Under the pieces are notes generated by a model. The model saw only the letters and a program-made list of their open reading frames with translations, had not been told where the DNA came from and did not search any database. Shown in pieces: positions 1 to 7,308 of a DNA stretch of 13,519 nucleotides (the first letter of the stretch is position 1; each line of letters begins with the position of its first letter). The position numbers and the translations under genes were made by a program. The stretch comes from JAUWQU01 sp964605095 (GTDB lineage: Bacteria; Planctomycetota; Phycisphaerae; SM23-33). The DNA lies in contig CAZSBS010000128.1 in assembly GCA_964605095.1 (NCBI GenBank), forward strand, positions 1 to 13,519, in the 5' to 3' direction.

Positions 1-123
1 TTTGGATCGTGGGAGCGGTGGTGAACCATATTCTTCAAGGAAGGTGCTGCGGTAGCAGGTATTCAGACCTGACGTTTTATTTCATTTGATGGCGGGCTTG
101 TAGCTGAATCGCCCACCGAGGAA

Positions 124-151
124 ATCCGCAATCCGCCATCTGCAATTTGCC
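124..151. repeat. Degenerate 7-bp tandem repeat, four units
   Basis: Four consecutive 7-base units are readable: ATCCGCA, ATCCGCC, ATCTGCA and ATTTGCC (consensus ATYYGCM). They end just before the ribosome binding site of the LOG-family gene. The stretch from 1 to 172 otherwise holds no supported gene. One frame (from base 3) is open from the left edge to a TGA at about base 89 and could be the tail of a gene outside the window, but I cannot identify it. The repeat looks like intergenic short-period sequence rather than coding DNA. Confidence 0.5.
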
Positions 152-172
152 TGATTGCGGGAGAAAGCAACA

Positions 173-724
173 TTGGTCAGCAACGGCAACAATAACAGCA
201 GCAGTAGCAGACCGGTCGTTTCCGTGTTCGGCTCCAACGCCGTCGAGGGCGACTCCGCAGCCGAGGCCCAGGCCGAGGCCGTCGGGCAAAAGCTCGCCGA
301 GCTTGGCTACGCCGTTGCCAACGGCGGCTACGGCGGCACGATGGAGGCCTCCTCGCGCGGGGCAAGCCAGGCCGGCGGGCACACCATCGGCATTACGTGC
401 TCGCTCTGGCGGTCCGGGCCCAACGCGCACATCCGCGAGGTGATCCAGACGAGCAGCCTGTCCGAGCGTGTCCAGCGGCTGGCGGAAGTGGCCTCAGCCG
501 GGTTTGTCGTGCTGCCGGGCGGGACGGGCACGCTGCTTGAGTTGGCCTGGGTGTGGGAGGCAATGGCCAAGAAGTTCATGCCGTCCAGGCCCATCGTGTG
601 CGTGGGCGACTTCTGGCGGGCGCTCATCGACACAATCGCCTCCGTCCGCGGCGCTCACGCGAAGATGGTCTCCATCGCCGCGGTCCCCGACGACCTGGAA
701 CGGTTCTTCCCGCGGCTCGGCTGA
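173..724 (+). CDS. LOG family protein (nucleotide phosphoribohydrolase-like Rossmann protein)
   Basis: This 183-residue cytoplasmic protein has the LOG/TIGR00725-like Rossmann fold. Seen directly: an N-terminal nucleotide-binding turn around residues 17-24 (SVFGSNAV), the segment GGYGGTMEA at 51-59, and the family signature PGGTGTLLE at 115-123 (PGGxGTxxE). Characterised LOG proteins hydrolyse nucleoside 5'-monophosphates to a free base and ribose 5-phosphate, but many bacterial members are untested, so the substrate here is unknown. I chose TTG at 173 because GGGAG lies 9 bases upstream; an in-frame TTG at 155 would add six residues. Residues 4-12 are a low-complexity Asn/Ser run encoded by AAC/AGC-type triplets, so the folded domain probably starts near residue 14. 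The gene converges on the ABC exporter operon with a 20-base gap and no visible terminator. Confidence 0.85.
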   Translation: MVSNGNNNSSSSRPVVSVFGSNAVEGDSAAEAQAEAVGQKLAELGYAVANGGYGGTMEASSRGASQAGGHTIGITCSLWRSGPNAHIREVIQTSSLSERVQRLAEVASAGFVVLPGGTGTLLELAWVWEAMAKKFMPSRPIVCVGDFWRALIDTIASVRGAHAKMVSIAAVPDDLERFFPRLG

Positions 725-744
725 GTTCGGCACTTCGCAGCGGC

Positions 745-2580
745 TCACGTGTCGGTGGAGCTGACAAACTGGCGGTAGAGGTCCGCGTAGGCGCCGCCGG
801 CCCGGAGAAGTTGTTCGTGCGTGCCGCGTTCGATGATCCGCCCGTGGTCGAGCACCAGCACGAGGTCGGCGTGGCGGATTGTCGAGAGGCGGTGGGCGAC
901 GACGAAACTGGTCCGGCCCTCGAAGAGCTTACCCATCGCGGCCTGGATGCGGACCTCGGTCATCGTGTCGACGCTGCTGGTGGCCTCGTCCAGGATCAGC
1001 ACCCGCGGATTGGCCAGCATGGCTCGGGTGAAGCACGTGAGCTGGCGCTGGCCAAGGCTTATGCCGCTTCCGCGCTCGCCGACAACGGTGTCAAAGCCGT
1101 TGGGCAGCAACTCGATGAGGTCCAGGCAGTCCAGCCGGCGGGCGGCGTCGCGTATCTCCTCGTCAGTCGCGCCGGGCTTGCCCAGCCGGATGTTCTCCAT
1201 CACCGTGCCCGAAAACAGGAAGTTCTGCTGGAGCACCACGCCCATGTGCCGGTGCAAACTGTCGCTGGAGACATGGGCAAGGTCCAGGCCGTCCAGCAGC
1301 ACCTGACCCTGGCTGGGCAGGTAGAACTTGCTGATGAGGTTGATGATCGTGCTCTTTCCACTGCCGGTGTGGCCGACAAGGGCGACGATCTGTCCCGGCT
1401 CGGTCGTGAAGCTCACCCGGTCCAGAACGGTCCGGTCCGGCACGTAGGAGAAGCTAACGTCGCGGAACTCCACGCGCCCTTTGACTGACGGCAGGTCGAT
1501 GGCGTCCGGCTGGTCCTGCCAGTCCGGTGGTGTGTCCAGCACCTTGAACACCCGTTCGGCGCCCGCCATGGCGGACAGGGCTTTGTTGTATTGCCTGCCC
1601 AATGAACTGATGGGTGAGAAGAACTGGCTGGCCATGAAGAAGAACTGCACCAGGTCGCCCACATTGGCCAGCGGCTCCGGGCGAAGCACCTGCCAGCCGC
1701 CGACCACCAGCATCGCCGCGATAAAGAACTGGCTGTTGAACTCCAGAAGCGGCAGGAAAATCCCGCTGAGCCTGGCCAGCTCCACGTTGTTCTGCCCGTG
1801 GTCGGCGACTAAGTCGTAGAAGAGGCCCGCGTTGACGTCCTGGCGCACGAAGCCCTGGGTCACGCGGATGCCCGTGACGGACTCGGCCAGCGTGGACGTG
1901 ATCCGGCTGAAGCTTTCCTGGTTCTTGCGGTGCCCGCTGACGAGCCTCCGCCGGAAACTGCGGTTGATCGCCCAGAGCACCGGCGCCAGCGCCAGGACCA
2001 GCAGGAAGAGCATCCAGTCGTAATAGAGCATCAGGCCGGCCGCGACGGTCATCTGCCCGAGCTGCACCAGGCTGATGAACATCACGTCCTGCACGCCGAC
2101 CCGCATGGCCTCGATGTCGCTTGTAACCCGGCTGATGATCCGCCCGACCTTCGTGCGGGAGTAGAAGCTTAGTGTCATGCGCTGAAGGTGCGAGAAGAGC
2201 TCCTCGCGCAGGTCGCGAATGATCCACTCGCCGAGCTGAAGCGCCAGCCGACTTCGGAAGTGCCCGATGAACTGCGTGACCAGGGCCAGGGCGGCGAAGC
2301 CCGCGGCCGACCAGATCAGCCAGTGGATGTCGCCGGCCTGGACGGGCCCTCGAATAGCCGCGCCAATCGCCCAAGCCAGCAGCGGAAGCTGGATCGACCG
2401 GGTGATGACCATGACCAATAGCCAGTTTCGCGTCCGCGCGTAAGGCTTGGTGTAGCCCATCAGCCGGCGGATGAGCTTGGCGTCCAGCGGGCGGTGGCGC
2501 TGCTCCCTACGCTCGACGTTGGCCGAGAGGACCGTCGCGCCCAAGGGCTTGTCTCCGGATGTGGTGTTCACGCCTGCCAT
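745..2580 (-). CDS. ABC exporter half-transporter (ATPase-permease), subunit with catalytic Walker B and atypical signature
   Basis: This 611-residue protein is a type IV (ABCB/MsbA/MdlB-like) ABC exporter subunit. Residues about 50-330 form a six-helix transmembrane domain; residues about 368-605 form the nucleotide-binding domain. Walker A is GHTGSGKST at 403-411, the Q-loop glutamine is about 451, Walker B is VLILDE at 527-532 with the catalytic Glu532, and the H-loop is His563. The signature reads ISLGQ (507-511) instead of LSGGQ, a change expected in the partner subunit of a heterodimeric exporter. It starts 3 bases after the stop of the other exporter gene, so the two are cotranscribed. 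The predicted role is ATP-driven export of a lipid or drug-like substrate across the inner membrane; the substrate cannot be deduced. Length is normal for a half-transporter. Confidence 0.93.
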   Translation of the reverse strand: MAGVNTTSGDKPLGATVLSANVERREQRHRPLDAKLIRRLMGYTKPYARTRNWLLVMVITRSIQLPLLAWAIGAAIRGPVQAGDIHWLIWSAAGFAALALVTQFIGHFRSRLALQLGEWIIRDLREELFSHLQRMTLSFYSRTKVGRIISRVTSDIEAMRVGVQDVMFISLVQLGQMTVAAGLMLYYDWMLFLLVLALAPVLWAINRSFRRRLVSGHRKNQESFSRITSTLAESVTGIRVTQGFVRQDVNAGLFYDLVADHGQNNVELARLSGIFLPLLEFNSQFFIAAMLVVGGWQVLRPEPLANVGDLVQFFFMASQFFSPISSLGRQYNKALSAMAGAERVFKVLDTPPDWQDQPDAIDLPSVKGRVEFRDVSFSYVPDRTVLDRVSFTTEPGQIVALVGHTGSGKSTIINLISKFYLPSQGQVLLDGLDLAHVSSDSLHRHMGVVLQQNFLFSGTVMENIRLGKPGATDEEIRDAARRLDCLDLIELLPNGFDTVVGERGSGISLGQRQLTCFTRAMLANPRVLILDEATSSVDTMTEVRIQAAMGKLFEGRTSFVVAHRLSTIRHADLVLVLDHGRIIERGTHEQLLRAGGAYADLYRQFVSSTDT

Positions 2581-2583
2581 GGG

Positions 2584-4662
2584 CTAGGTTCCTGAGCCTC
2601 CCGCAGCCCGCTGGTGAAGCAGCCTTCGGCTGACATCGTCGGCCACTTGCAGCCTGGCTGCGATTCGGTATGGGCCCTGGCAGGCCATGAGTTGCTCGTG
2701 CGTGCCCGCCTGCACGAGCCGCCCGCGGTCCAGCACCACCACGATGTCGGCCCGTTTGAGCGTGCTGAGGCGGTGGGCGATGACGAACGTGGTCCGGCCA
2801 GCCATGGCGCTTTCCATTGCGCCCATGATCTCCTCTTCCGTTTCCGGATCGATCGCCGCCGTCGGATCGTCCAGAAGGAGTATTGCCGGCTCCAGCAGCA
2901 CGGCCCTGGCGATGGCGAGCCTCTGACGCTGCCCGCCGGAAAGGTCTGCCCCGGCCTCGCGAAGGACTGTGTCATAGCCGTCAGGCAGCGCCATGATAAA
3001 GTCGTGCGCCGCGGCGATGCGGGCGGCGTTCTCCACCTGTTGACGCGTGCTGTCGGGATGGCCGAAGGCGATGTTCTGCGCCACCGTCGTGCTGAACAGG
3101 AAGCTCTCCTGGAAGACCATGCCGATATTCCGCCGCAGGTCGTCCAGCTTTACGTCCCGCACGTCCATGCCCTCGACAAGCACACGCCCCTCACGCGGGT
3201 CGTAGAAGCGTGGGATCAGGCTCAAGAGCGTGCTCTTGCCGCTGCCTGTGGCGCCCAGGACCGACACGCACATTCCCGCCTCGACGCGAAGGCTCACGTC
3301 CTCCAGCACCGCGATGCCGGGGTTATAGCCAAAGGTCACGTGGTCGAACTCCACGCAGCCGCGGGCCTTGCCTATGGGCTTTGCATCGGCGGCGCTGCGG
3401 ATCTCCGTGGGGGCGTCCAGGACCTCGAAGACGCGACGGGCGGCCGTCAGGCTCTGCTGCATGGTGTTGGCAACGTTGGCAAGGTTTGTCACCTGCCCGG
3501 AAAACTGCTGGAGCAGGCCCGCGAAGACCACCATGCCCGTGCCCAGCGGCAGCCTGCCCTCGATCACGAGCCACCCGCCGTATGCGATCAGCACCACAAG
3601 GTTGAACTGCGTCAGGAAACCAATGAACTGCGGGTAGGTCGTCGCTCGCCAGAATATCCAGTTCTTCTGGGCCGTCAGTCGACTGCCGGCCTCCTTGAAC
3701 TTTTCGATCTCCAGGCCCTCGCGGGCGAAGCCCTTGATGACGCTCATGCCCTGTACGCTCTCGCTGAGGCCCAGCACGAGGTCGTCGAACAGCTCGCGTT
3801 CCCGGACGTACGCCGGCTGGACCACACGCGAGTAAATTTGCGCCACCAGATAGATAAGCGGCGTGGTTGCCAGGCATGCCACCGTCAGCCAGACGTGGAT
3901 GCTCAGCATATAAGCCAGGTAAATCCCCAGGCTGATAGCCAGGATGATGACCTCCATGACGACCCCGTCGACGAACATGCGGACGGCCTGAACGTCGCCC
4001 GTGACGCGGTTGATGATCGAGCCGGTGGCGTTGTCGTCAAAAAACCGAAAGCTCAGCCGCTGGAGCTTGTCGTACACCTTCGCACGCAGGTCAACCACGA
4101 TCTTGCCCTGGAGCAGCACGCCCATCGCGACACTGTAGAAGCCGTTCAGCGCGCTGCGGAGAACCGCGAAGGCCAGGATGCCGGCCGCCACCAGAATCAA
4201 GCCGTGCATGGCCGACCAACTCGCCGGCGGCGAAAAGCCAAATGGCCAAGTTGGAGCCTTCGTCGCCGGCTGGGCCGCGTGGCGGATGACGTCGATGCCA
4301 AGGCCCGTCAGCCCAAGGCCAGACAGGCCCATCGCCAGCAGCAGCAACTGAAGCGTTAGAACCTTTATACACCCCCATCGGTACTGCCAACTCAGGCGCA
4401 GCAGGCGCCAAACGACGCGCCCGGAATCTTCGGACGACTCGCCCTGGCCCAGTCTTCTTGTATACACCGACGTCATCGGCAGCACCGGCCCGCTTTCGCC
4501 GCGTCTCCGTAGCGGCGCACAGAAGGCCAAGCCCATCTGATAACACCTGCTGCCCCCCAGTGCAAGAATCGGGTCCAACATTGGCGCCAACAGGTTTGCC
4601 GGTCGTCGCCTTTGCCGGGCGAAGTTGGCTACCCACTGGGTTCCGCTGCAAGGTTTAGCCAC
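2584..4662 (-). CDS. ABC exporter half-transporter (ATPase-permease), subunit with degenerate Walker B
   Basis: This is the first gene of the exporter operon, up to 692 residues. Six membrane helices lie at about 97-400, followed by an ATPase domain at about 435-670. Walker A is GATGSGKST (470-478), the Q-loop Gln is 518, the signature is canonical LSGGQ (574-578) and the H-loop is His630. Walker B reads ILLLDD (594-599), so the catalytic glutamate is replaced by Asp599. Together with the downstream subunit this predicts a heterodimer with one consensus and one degenerate ATP site. The start is uncertain. GTG at 4662 sits 8 bases after a perfect GAGGAGGTG, but gives 62 extra residues before the usual N-terminus, with codon usage less GC-biased than the body. 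ATG at 4476 (protein MTSVYTRR...) gives a family-typical length of 630, and ATG at 4536 has AGGTG upstream. Confidence 0.9.
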   Translation of the reverse strand: MAKPCSGTQWVANFARQRRRPANLLAPMLDPILALGGSRCYQMGLAFCAPLRRRGESGPVLPMTSVYTRRLGQGESSEDSGRVVWRLLRLSWQYRWGCIKVLTLQLLLLAMGLSGLGLTGLGIDVIRHAAQPATKAPTWPFGFSPPASWSAMHGLILVAAGILAFAVLRSALNGFYSVAMGVLLQGKIVVDLRAKVYDKLQRLSFRFFDDNATGSIINRVTGDVQAVRMFVDGVVMEVIILAISLGIYLAYMLSIHVWLTVACLATTPLIYLVAQIYSRVVQPAYVRERELFDDLVLGLSESVQGMSVIKGFAREGLEIEKFKEAGSRLTAQKNWIFWRATTYPQFIGFLTQFNLVVLIAYGGWLVIEGRLPLGTGMVVFAGLLQQFSGQVTNLANVANTMQQSLTAARRVFEVLDAPTEIRSAADAKPIGKARGCVEFDHVTFGYNPGIAVLEDVSLRVEAGMCVSVLGATGSGKSTLLSLIPRFYDPREGRVLVEGMDVRDVKLDDLRRNIGMVFQESFLFSTTVAQNIAFGHPDSTRQQVENAARIAAAHDFIMALPDGYDTVLREAGADLSGGQRQRLAIARAVLLEPAILLLDDPTAAIDPETEEEIMGAMESAMAGRTTFVIAHRLSTLKRADIVVVLDRGRLVQAGTHEQLMACQGPYRIAARLQVADDVSRRLLHQRAAGGSGT

Positions 4663-4679
4663 TCATGTGGCACCTCCTC
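4655..4679 (-). promoter_or_regulatory. Perfect Shine-Dalgarno followed by a three-codon ORF overlapping the exporter start
   Basis: On the minus strand GAGGAGGTG (4679-4671) is followed after 4 bases by ATG AGT GGC TAA (4666-4655) and, in another frame, after 8 bases by GTG at 4662, the longest start of the exporter gene. The GTG has the better spacing. Either the GTG is the true start or the ribosome first reads a minimal Met-Ser-Gly ORF that could tune expression of the exporter operon. Confidence 0.5.
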
Positions 4680-4820
4680 GCCCAAGCTTTGCCTGGCGCA
4701 CTAGTGACGCCATAAGGCGTTTTGTTTCTTTGCCATGGCCGCCACGTGAGATTCATTCAGAATGCCTACGAGGTCGGCCGGGGCGGTCCAACGCAAATCG
4801 AAAGCAAGTCGTGCGAACCG

Positions 4821-4849
4821 TTGACACGGCGGACCCGGTTGCGTAATGT
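4821..4849 (+). promoter_or_regulatory. Sigma70-type promoter for the DUF1097-like gene
   Basis: A perfect -35 box TTGACA (4821-4826) is followed by a 17-base spacer and a -10-like TAATGT (4844-4849, 3 of 6 consensus bases). It would start transcription near 4856 and leave a leader of about 90 bases before the ATG at 4948. The rest of the divergent intergenic stretch 4680-4947 holds a small hairpin, ACGCC-ATAA-GGCGT (4707-4720). I see no convincing minus-strand promoter for the exporter operon. Confidence 0.5.
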
Positions 4850-4947
4850 GCGACCACGCATCGACACGTGTGCTTGGCCTTTCGTTTGGCAGGCAGGGCA
4901 GCGGTATCGAGAGTTCAGAATTTCCCCCGTATCGCAAGGAGCGAGGC

Positions 4948-5496
4948 ATGAGTTTCAAGCAGTTCTTCCCGATCCCACTTTTCATCGCTGTCCTGGCCAC
5001 AACGCTGGTGATGCTGGACCTGCAGCCCGATCCGCTGATCCCGCACCTGTGGACGTGGATATCCTTCCAGGCCTGGGCGATGTACTTCCTGGCCGGCTGC
5101 ACGCTCAAGGGCGGCGCGAGGGTTTTCCTTGGCTACCTGGGCGGAGCACTGGCCAGCGCCGCGATCATTGAACTGATCGGCCTTATCGGTCAATGGATCC
5201 CCCAACTCGCCGGCACTCCGGCCCTGGCCATATCCGTGTTCCTGGTGGTCATCGCCGTCATCTCCGCCGAGCGGGTTCCGATGTTCAACTTCGTCCCCGC
5301 GTGGTTCATCGGCGCGGGCGTTTACTTCGGCATCATGAACCTGGAAGCCGGCGCGACGCACATCTCCACCGGCATCCACCTGATGGTCTCCTGCGCCGTG
5401 GGCCTGGTTTACGGCGTGGTGACCGTCCTGATCCGCAGCAAGTACGAGGCATGGCTCAAGGCCAAGTCCGCGCAGGAAGCCCCCGCCGGCAAGTGA
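4948..5496 (+). CDS. DUF1097 (YcdZ-like) inner-membrane protein
   Basis: This 182-residue polytopic membrane protein has hydrophobic segments at about 9-24, 36-51, 60-82, 92-107, 113-130 and 144-162 and a short charged, Ala-rich cytoplasmic tail. The segment FNFVPAWFIGAG (113-124) resembles the SFVPGTFIGA region of E. coli YcdZ, and overall spacing fits the DUF1097 family, whose function is not established. The start at ATG 4948 is supported by AAGGAG at 4936-4941 with a 6-base spacer; an in-frame ATG at 4846 lacks such support and lies inside the predicted promoter. The gene stands alone behind its own promoter and converges on the sugar kinase gene with a 19-base gap. Confidence 0.75.
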   Translation: MSFKQFFPIPLFIAVLATTLVMLDLQPDPLIPHLWTWISFQAWAMYFLAGCTLKGGARVFLGYLGGALASAAIIELIGLIGQWIPQLAGTPALAISVFLVVIAVISAERVPMFNFVPAWFIGAGVYFGIMNLEAGATHISTGIHLMVSCAVGLVYGVVTVLIRSKYEAWLKAKSAQEAPAGK

Positions 5497-5515
5497 CCTT
5501 TCCTTGCGGCTGCGG

Positions 5516-6445
5516 CTAAAGCCGTATCGCCTCGATCTGCACCCGCGCCGCTTCGGCAGGCAGGGCTGACGGGTTAAGCCGGCATGGCAGCAGTTGTCGG
5601 CAGTTCTGACCGGCGGCCGCGATGGCCAGCCTGGCCGCCTCCGGCATTGGCTTTCCGGCGCGGCTGGCCCAGGCGATGGTCGCAGCCACCGCGTCGCCGG
5701 AGCCGATAGGGTTGACCACGTCGGCTATCGCCGGCGGGCTCAGCCGCCATGCCTCGCGGGCGCTGCTCAGCCAGACCGACCCGGGACCCTGGGTAACCAG
5801 CACATACTGAGCGCCGCGCTGGTTCAACAACCGCATCGCGCGAAGAAGGTCCGCGTCGGTTTCCACCGGACCGGCTACCGTGCGGGCGAGTTCCTCGCGG
5901 TTGGGCTTGACCAGCAGCGGCTGGAGGTCCAGCACGGAAAGGAGCCCTGGGCCACGGAAGTCCAGCACGGCCGGGCATGGCGTCAACTCCATCAACTCGC
6001 GGTAGTAGCTTTCTGGCGCCGCCGCCGGCAACGAGCCGATCAGCACCACGACGTCCGCCTTCGACGCATAATCGGCATAGGCGAGCCGAAACTCCTCCAA
6101 CTCCCCCGCCGACATGGCCCGCCCGTTTTCTACAAGCTCGGTCATCGTGCCCGTCGACTCGTCGATAACGGTGGTGCAGACCCTCGTGGCCGCACCTGTG
6201 GGAATGAGGTGGTGCGGCACGCCCAGTTCCGACAGTTCGGCCTCGATTGCGCCCGCGGCCGGGCCGCCGACGGGTGCCAGCGTCAGGCTAGGCCCGCCGA
6301 GATGGTGGGCCGCGATGCCCGCATTGAAGACCTTGCCGGAGGCGCACCAGATCGCCCGTCCGGTGCGGTTGACCTCGCCCAGACGCAGCGAATCGAACGT
6401 CAGTATCTGCTGCCAGGCGGGCGTAAGCCCGGCCGAGAGAATCAT
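5516..6445 (-). CDS. PfkB-family sugar kinase (1-phosphofructokinase / tagatose-6-phosphate kinase-like)
   Basis: This 309-residue protein is a ribokinase-fold carbohydrate kinase of the FruK/LacC branch, which phosphorylates a sugar phosphate with ATP. Seen: the C-terminal PfkB motif NPIGSGDA (245-252) with predicted catalytic base Asp251, the FruK/LacC-type GSLP segment (137-140), and VKPNREEL (179-186). The N-terminal substrate motif is unusual: SGKVFN at 36-41 where the family normally has GGKGIN. The exact substrate (fructose-1-phosphate, tagatose-6-phosphate or another hexose phosphate) cannot be set from sequence. ATG at 6445 has AAAGGA 6 bases upstream. The frame stays open upstream to about 7378, but that part is antisense to the thioredoxin-like gene and is not coding. 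No PTS or other sugar-uptake gene is adjacent. Confidence 0.85.
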   Translation of the reverse strand: MILSAGLTPAWQQILTFDSLRLGEVNRTGRAIWCASGKVFNAGIAAHHLGGPSLTLAPVGGPAAGAIEAELSELGVPHHLIPTGAATRVCTTVIDESTGTMTELVENGRAMSAGELEEFRLAYADYASKADVVVLIGSLPAAAPESYYRELMELTPCPAVLDFRGPGLLSVLDLQPLLVKPNREELARTVAGPVETDADLLRAMRLLNQRGAQYVLVTQGPGSVWLSSAREAWRLSPPAIADVVNPIGSGDAVAATIAWASRAGKPMPEAARLAIAAAGQNCRQLLPCRLNPSALPAEAARVQIEAIRL

Positions 6446-6469
6446 GGCAGGTCCTTTCTGGAAACTCAG

Positions 6470-6485
6470 CGGGCGGTGACGCCCG
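6470..6485. other. Small perfect hairpin in the sugar-kinase leader
   Basis: CGGGCG (6470-6475), a four-base loop GTGA and CGCCCG (6480-6485) form a perfect 6-bp dyad. It lies 24 bases upstream of the sugar kinase ATG and about 20 bases downstream of the predicted start of transcription. It could be a leader hairpin or a small operator; nothing more specific can be said. Confidence 0.3.
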
Positions 6486-6513
6486 AACTCCCGTGCGCGT
6501 CCGCCAACGATCA

Positions 6514-6541
6514 AGGATAACGTCCCGCGGCTTTGCGGCAA
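6514..6541 (-). promoter_or_regulatory. Candidate promoter of the sugar kinase gene
   Basis: On the minus strand TTGCCG (6541-6536), a 16-base spacer and TATCCT (6519-6514) each match the sigma70 consensus at 4 of 6 bases. The transcript would begin near 6507, about 60 bases before the ATG. A 5-bp dyad GTGCT-N7-AGCAC (6543-6559) lies directly upstream of the -35 and might bind a regulator. The promoter of the divergent thioredoxin-like gene is less clear; TATGCT at 6611-6616 is the best -10 candidate but lacks a good -35. Confidence 0.4.
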
Positions 6542-6715
6542 GTGCTCTTTCTCAGCACGGGTCCCGAGGCGGCAGGTGAAAAATGTTATCGTCCCGCCGC
6601 CCCTAATCGTTATGCTGGATCGGTTGACCGGTAGAGTATTGCGGCCCGGCGACGGACGCCCGGCCCCGTGCCGCAGCCCCAGCGATACGGACCTCAGCGA
6701 GAAAGAGAACGGAAG

Positions 6716-7282
6716 ATGATGACTATGGAGACAGACGTGACCGTGATTGCCCCTGTCAGCCGGCGCCTGTTGGCCCTGGCCGCGATGGTGTTCGGCGCCG
6801 TGCTGATAACCTTCGCCGGCGGATGCGCCACCGAGACGTTGCCGCTTATCAATAACGAGGCGGAGTTCCAGAAGCTGGTCCTTGAATCGAAGCGGCCGGT
6901 CATCGTGGAGTTCTCCAAGGACCAGTGCCCGACCTGCGTGGTCTGCGAGTCGGAACTCGTGAAGGTCTCCAAAGAGTACCTCGGGCGAGTTACCTTCTAC
7001 AAGTTCATGCTGCTTGACCGGTTCTTCCAGCCGTATTCGCCGCTGATCCGGGACACATACAACCTGCCATGGGTTCCGACCGCGATACTCTTCGTCAACG
7101 GCCAGGAAAAACAGCGATGGGTAATGGACTACATGGCCGGCGACTACCGCAAGGCCCTGACCGAGTTGGTCGGCCCGCCCGCCCGCCCAGCCCAAGCCGC
7201 AGTGACGCCCCTGGTAGGTCCTATGCCTTCCGCGAGCGCAAAAAACGGACCCGCCTTTGTGGGACGGGTCCGCTCCTTGTAA
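6716..7282 (+). CDS. Thioredoxin-fold lipoprotein
   Basis: This protein of about 188 residues has a lipoprotein signal (two Arg at 16-17, hydrophobic core 18-33, lipobox AGGC ending at Cys37), so it is probably membrane-anchored outside the cytoplasm. Residues about 48-152 form a thioredoxin-like domain: VIVEFSKDQ strand, redox motif CPTC at 71-74, and the cis-proline motif VPT at 120-122. A third cysteine at 77 makes CxxCxxC, unusual for a plain thioredoxin. Likely role: disulfide reduction or exchange on exported proteins; partners are unknown. The start is one of the ATGs at 6716, 6719 or 6725; GGAAG at 6711-6715 is best spaced for 6725. The last ~15 codons coincide with the terminator of the converging gap gene, so the Pro/Ala-rich tail from about 153 is probably unstructured. 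Confidence 0.8.
   Translation: MMTMETDVTVIAPVSRRLLALAAMVFGAVLITFAGGCATETLPLINNEAEFQKLVLESKRPVIVEFSKDQCPTCVVCESELVKVSKEYLGRVTFYKFMLLDRFFQPYSPLIRDTYNLPWVPTAILFVNGQEKQRWVMDYMAGDYRKALTELVGPPARPAQAAVTPLVGPMPSASAKNGPAFVGRVRSL
7240..7272 (-). terminator. Rho-independent terminator of gap
   Basis: An 8-bp perfect stem CGGACCCG (7246-7253) / CGGGTCCG (7265-7272) with an 11-base loop is followed, read on the minus strand, by six T (7245-7240). It begins 36 bases after the gap stop codon. It lies wholly inside the C-terminal coding region of the convergent thioredoxin-like gene. Confidence 0.85.
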
Positions 7283-7308
7283 CTTTGCAAGTCTTGTCAG
7301 GATTCCGC

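Noticed and set aside
553..1488. 311-codon plus-strand frame across the LOG and exporter 3' ends
   Set aside because: It overlaps two conserved genes in other frames and shows no recognisable domain; it is a composition artefact.
2614..4359. 581-codon plus-strand open frame antisense to the first exporter gene
   Set aside because: It mirrors a clearly conserved ABC exporter, its translation is His/Gln/Arg-rich without domains, and long antisense frames are expected opposite high-GC genes.
4707..4730. Hairpin ACGCC-ATAA-GGCGT followed by a T-rich run, as a plus-strand terminator
   Set aside because: The stem is only 5 bp and no plus-strand gene lies upstream to be terminated.
5497..5515. CGGCT-AA-AGCCG near the gap between the DUF1097-like and sugar kinase genes, as a terminator
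   Set aside because: The stem is short, the loop is two bases and there is no T-tract; it also enters the kinase stop region.
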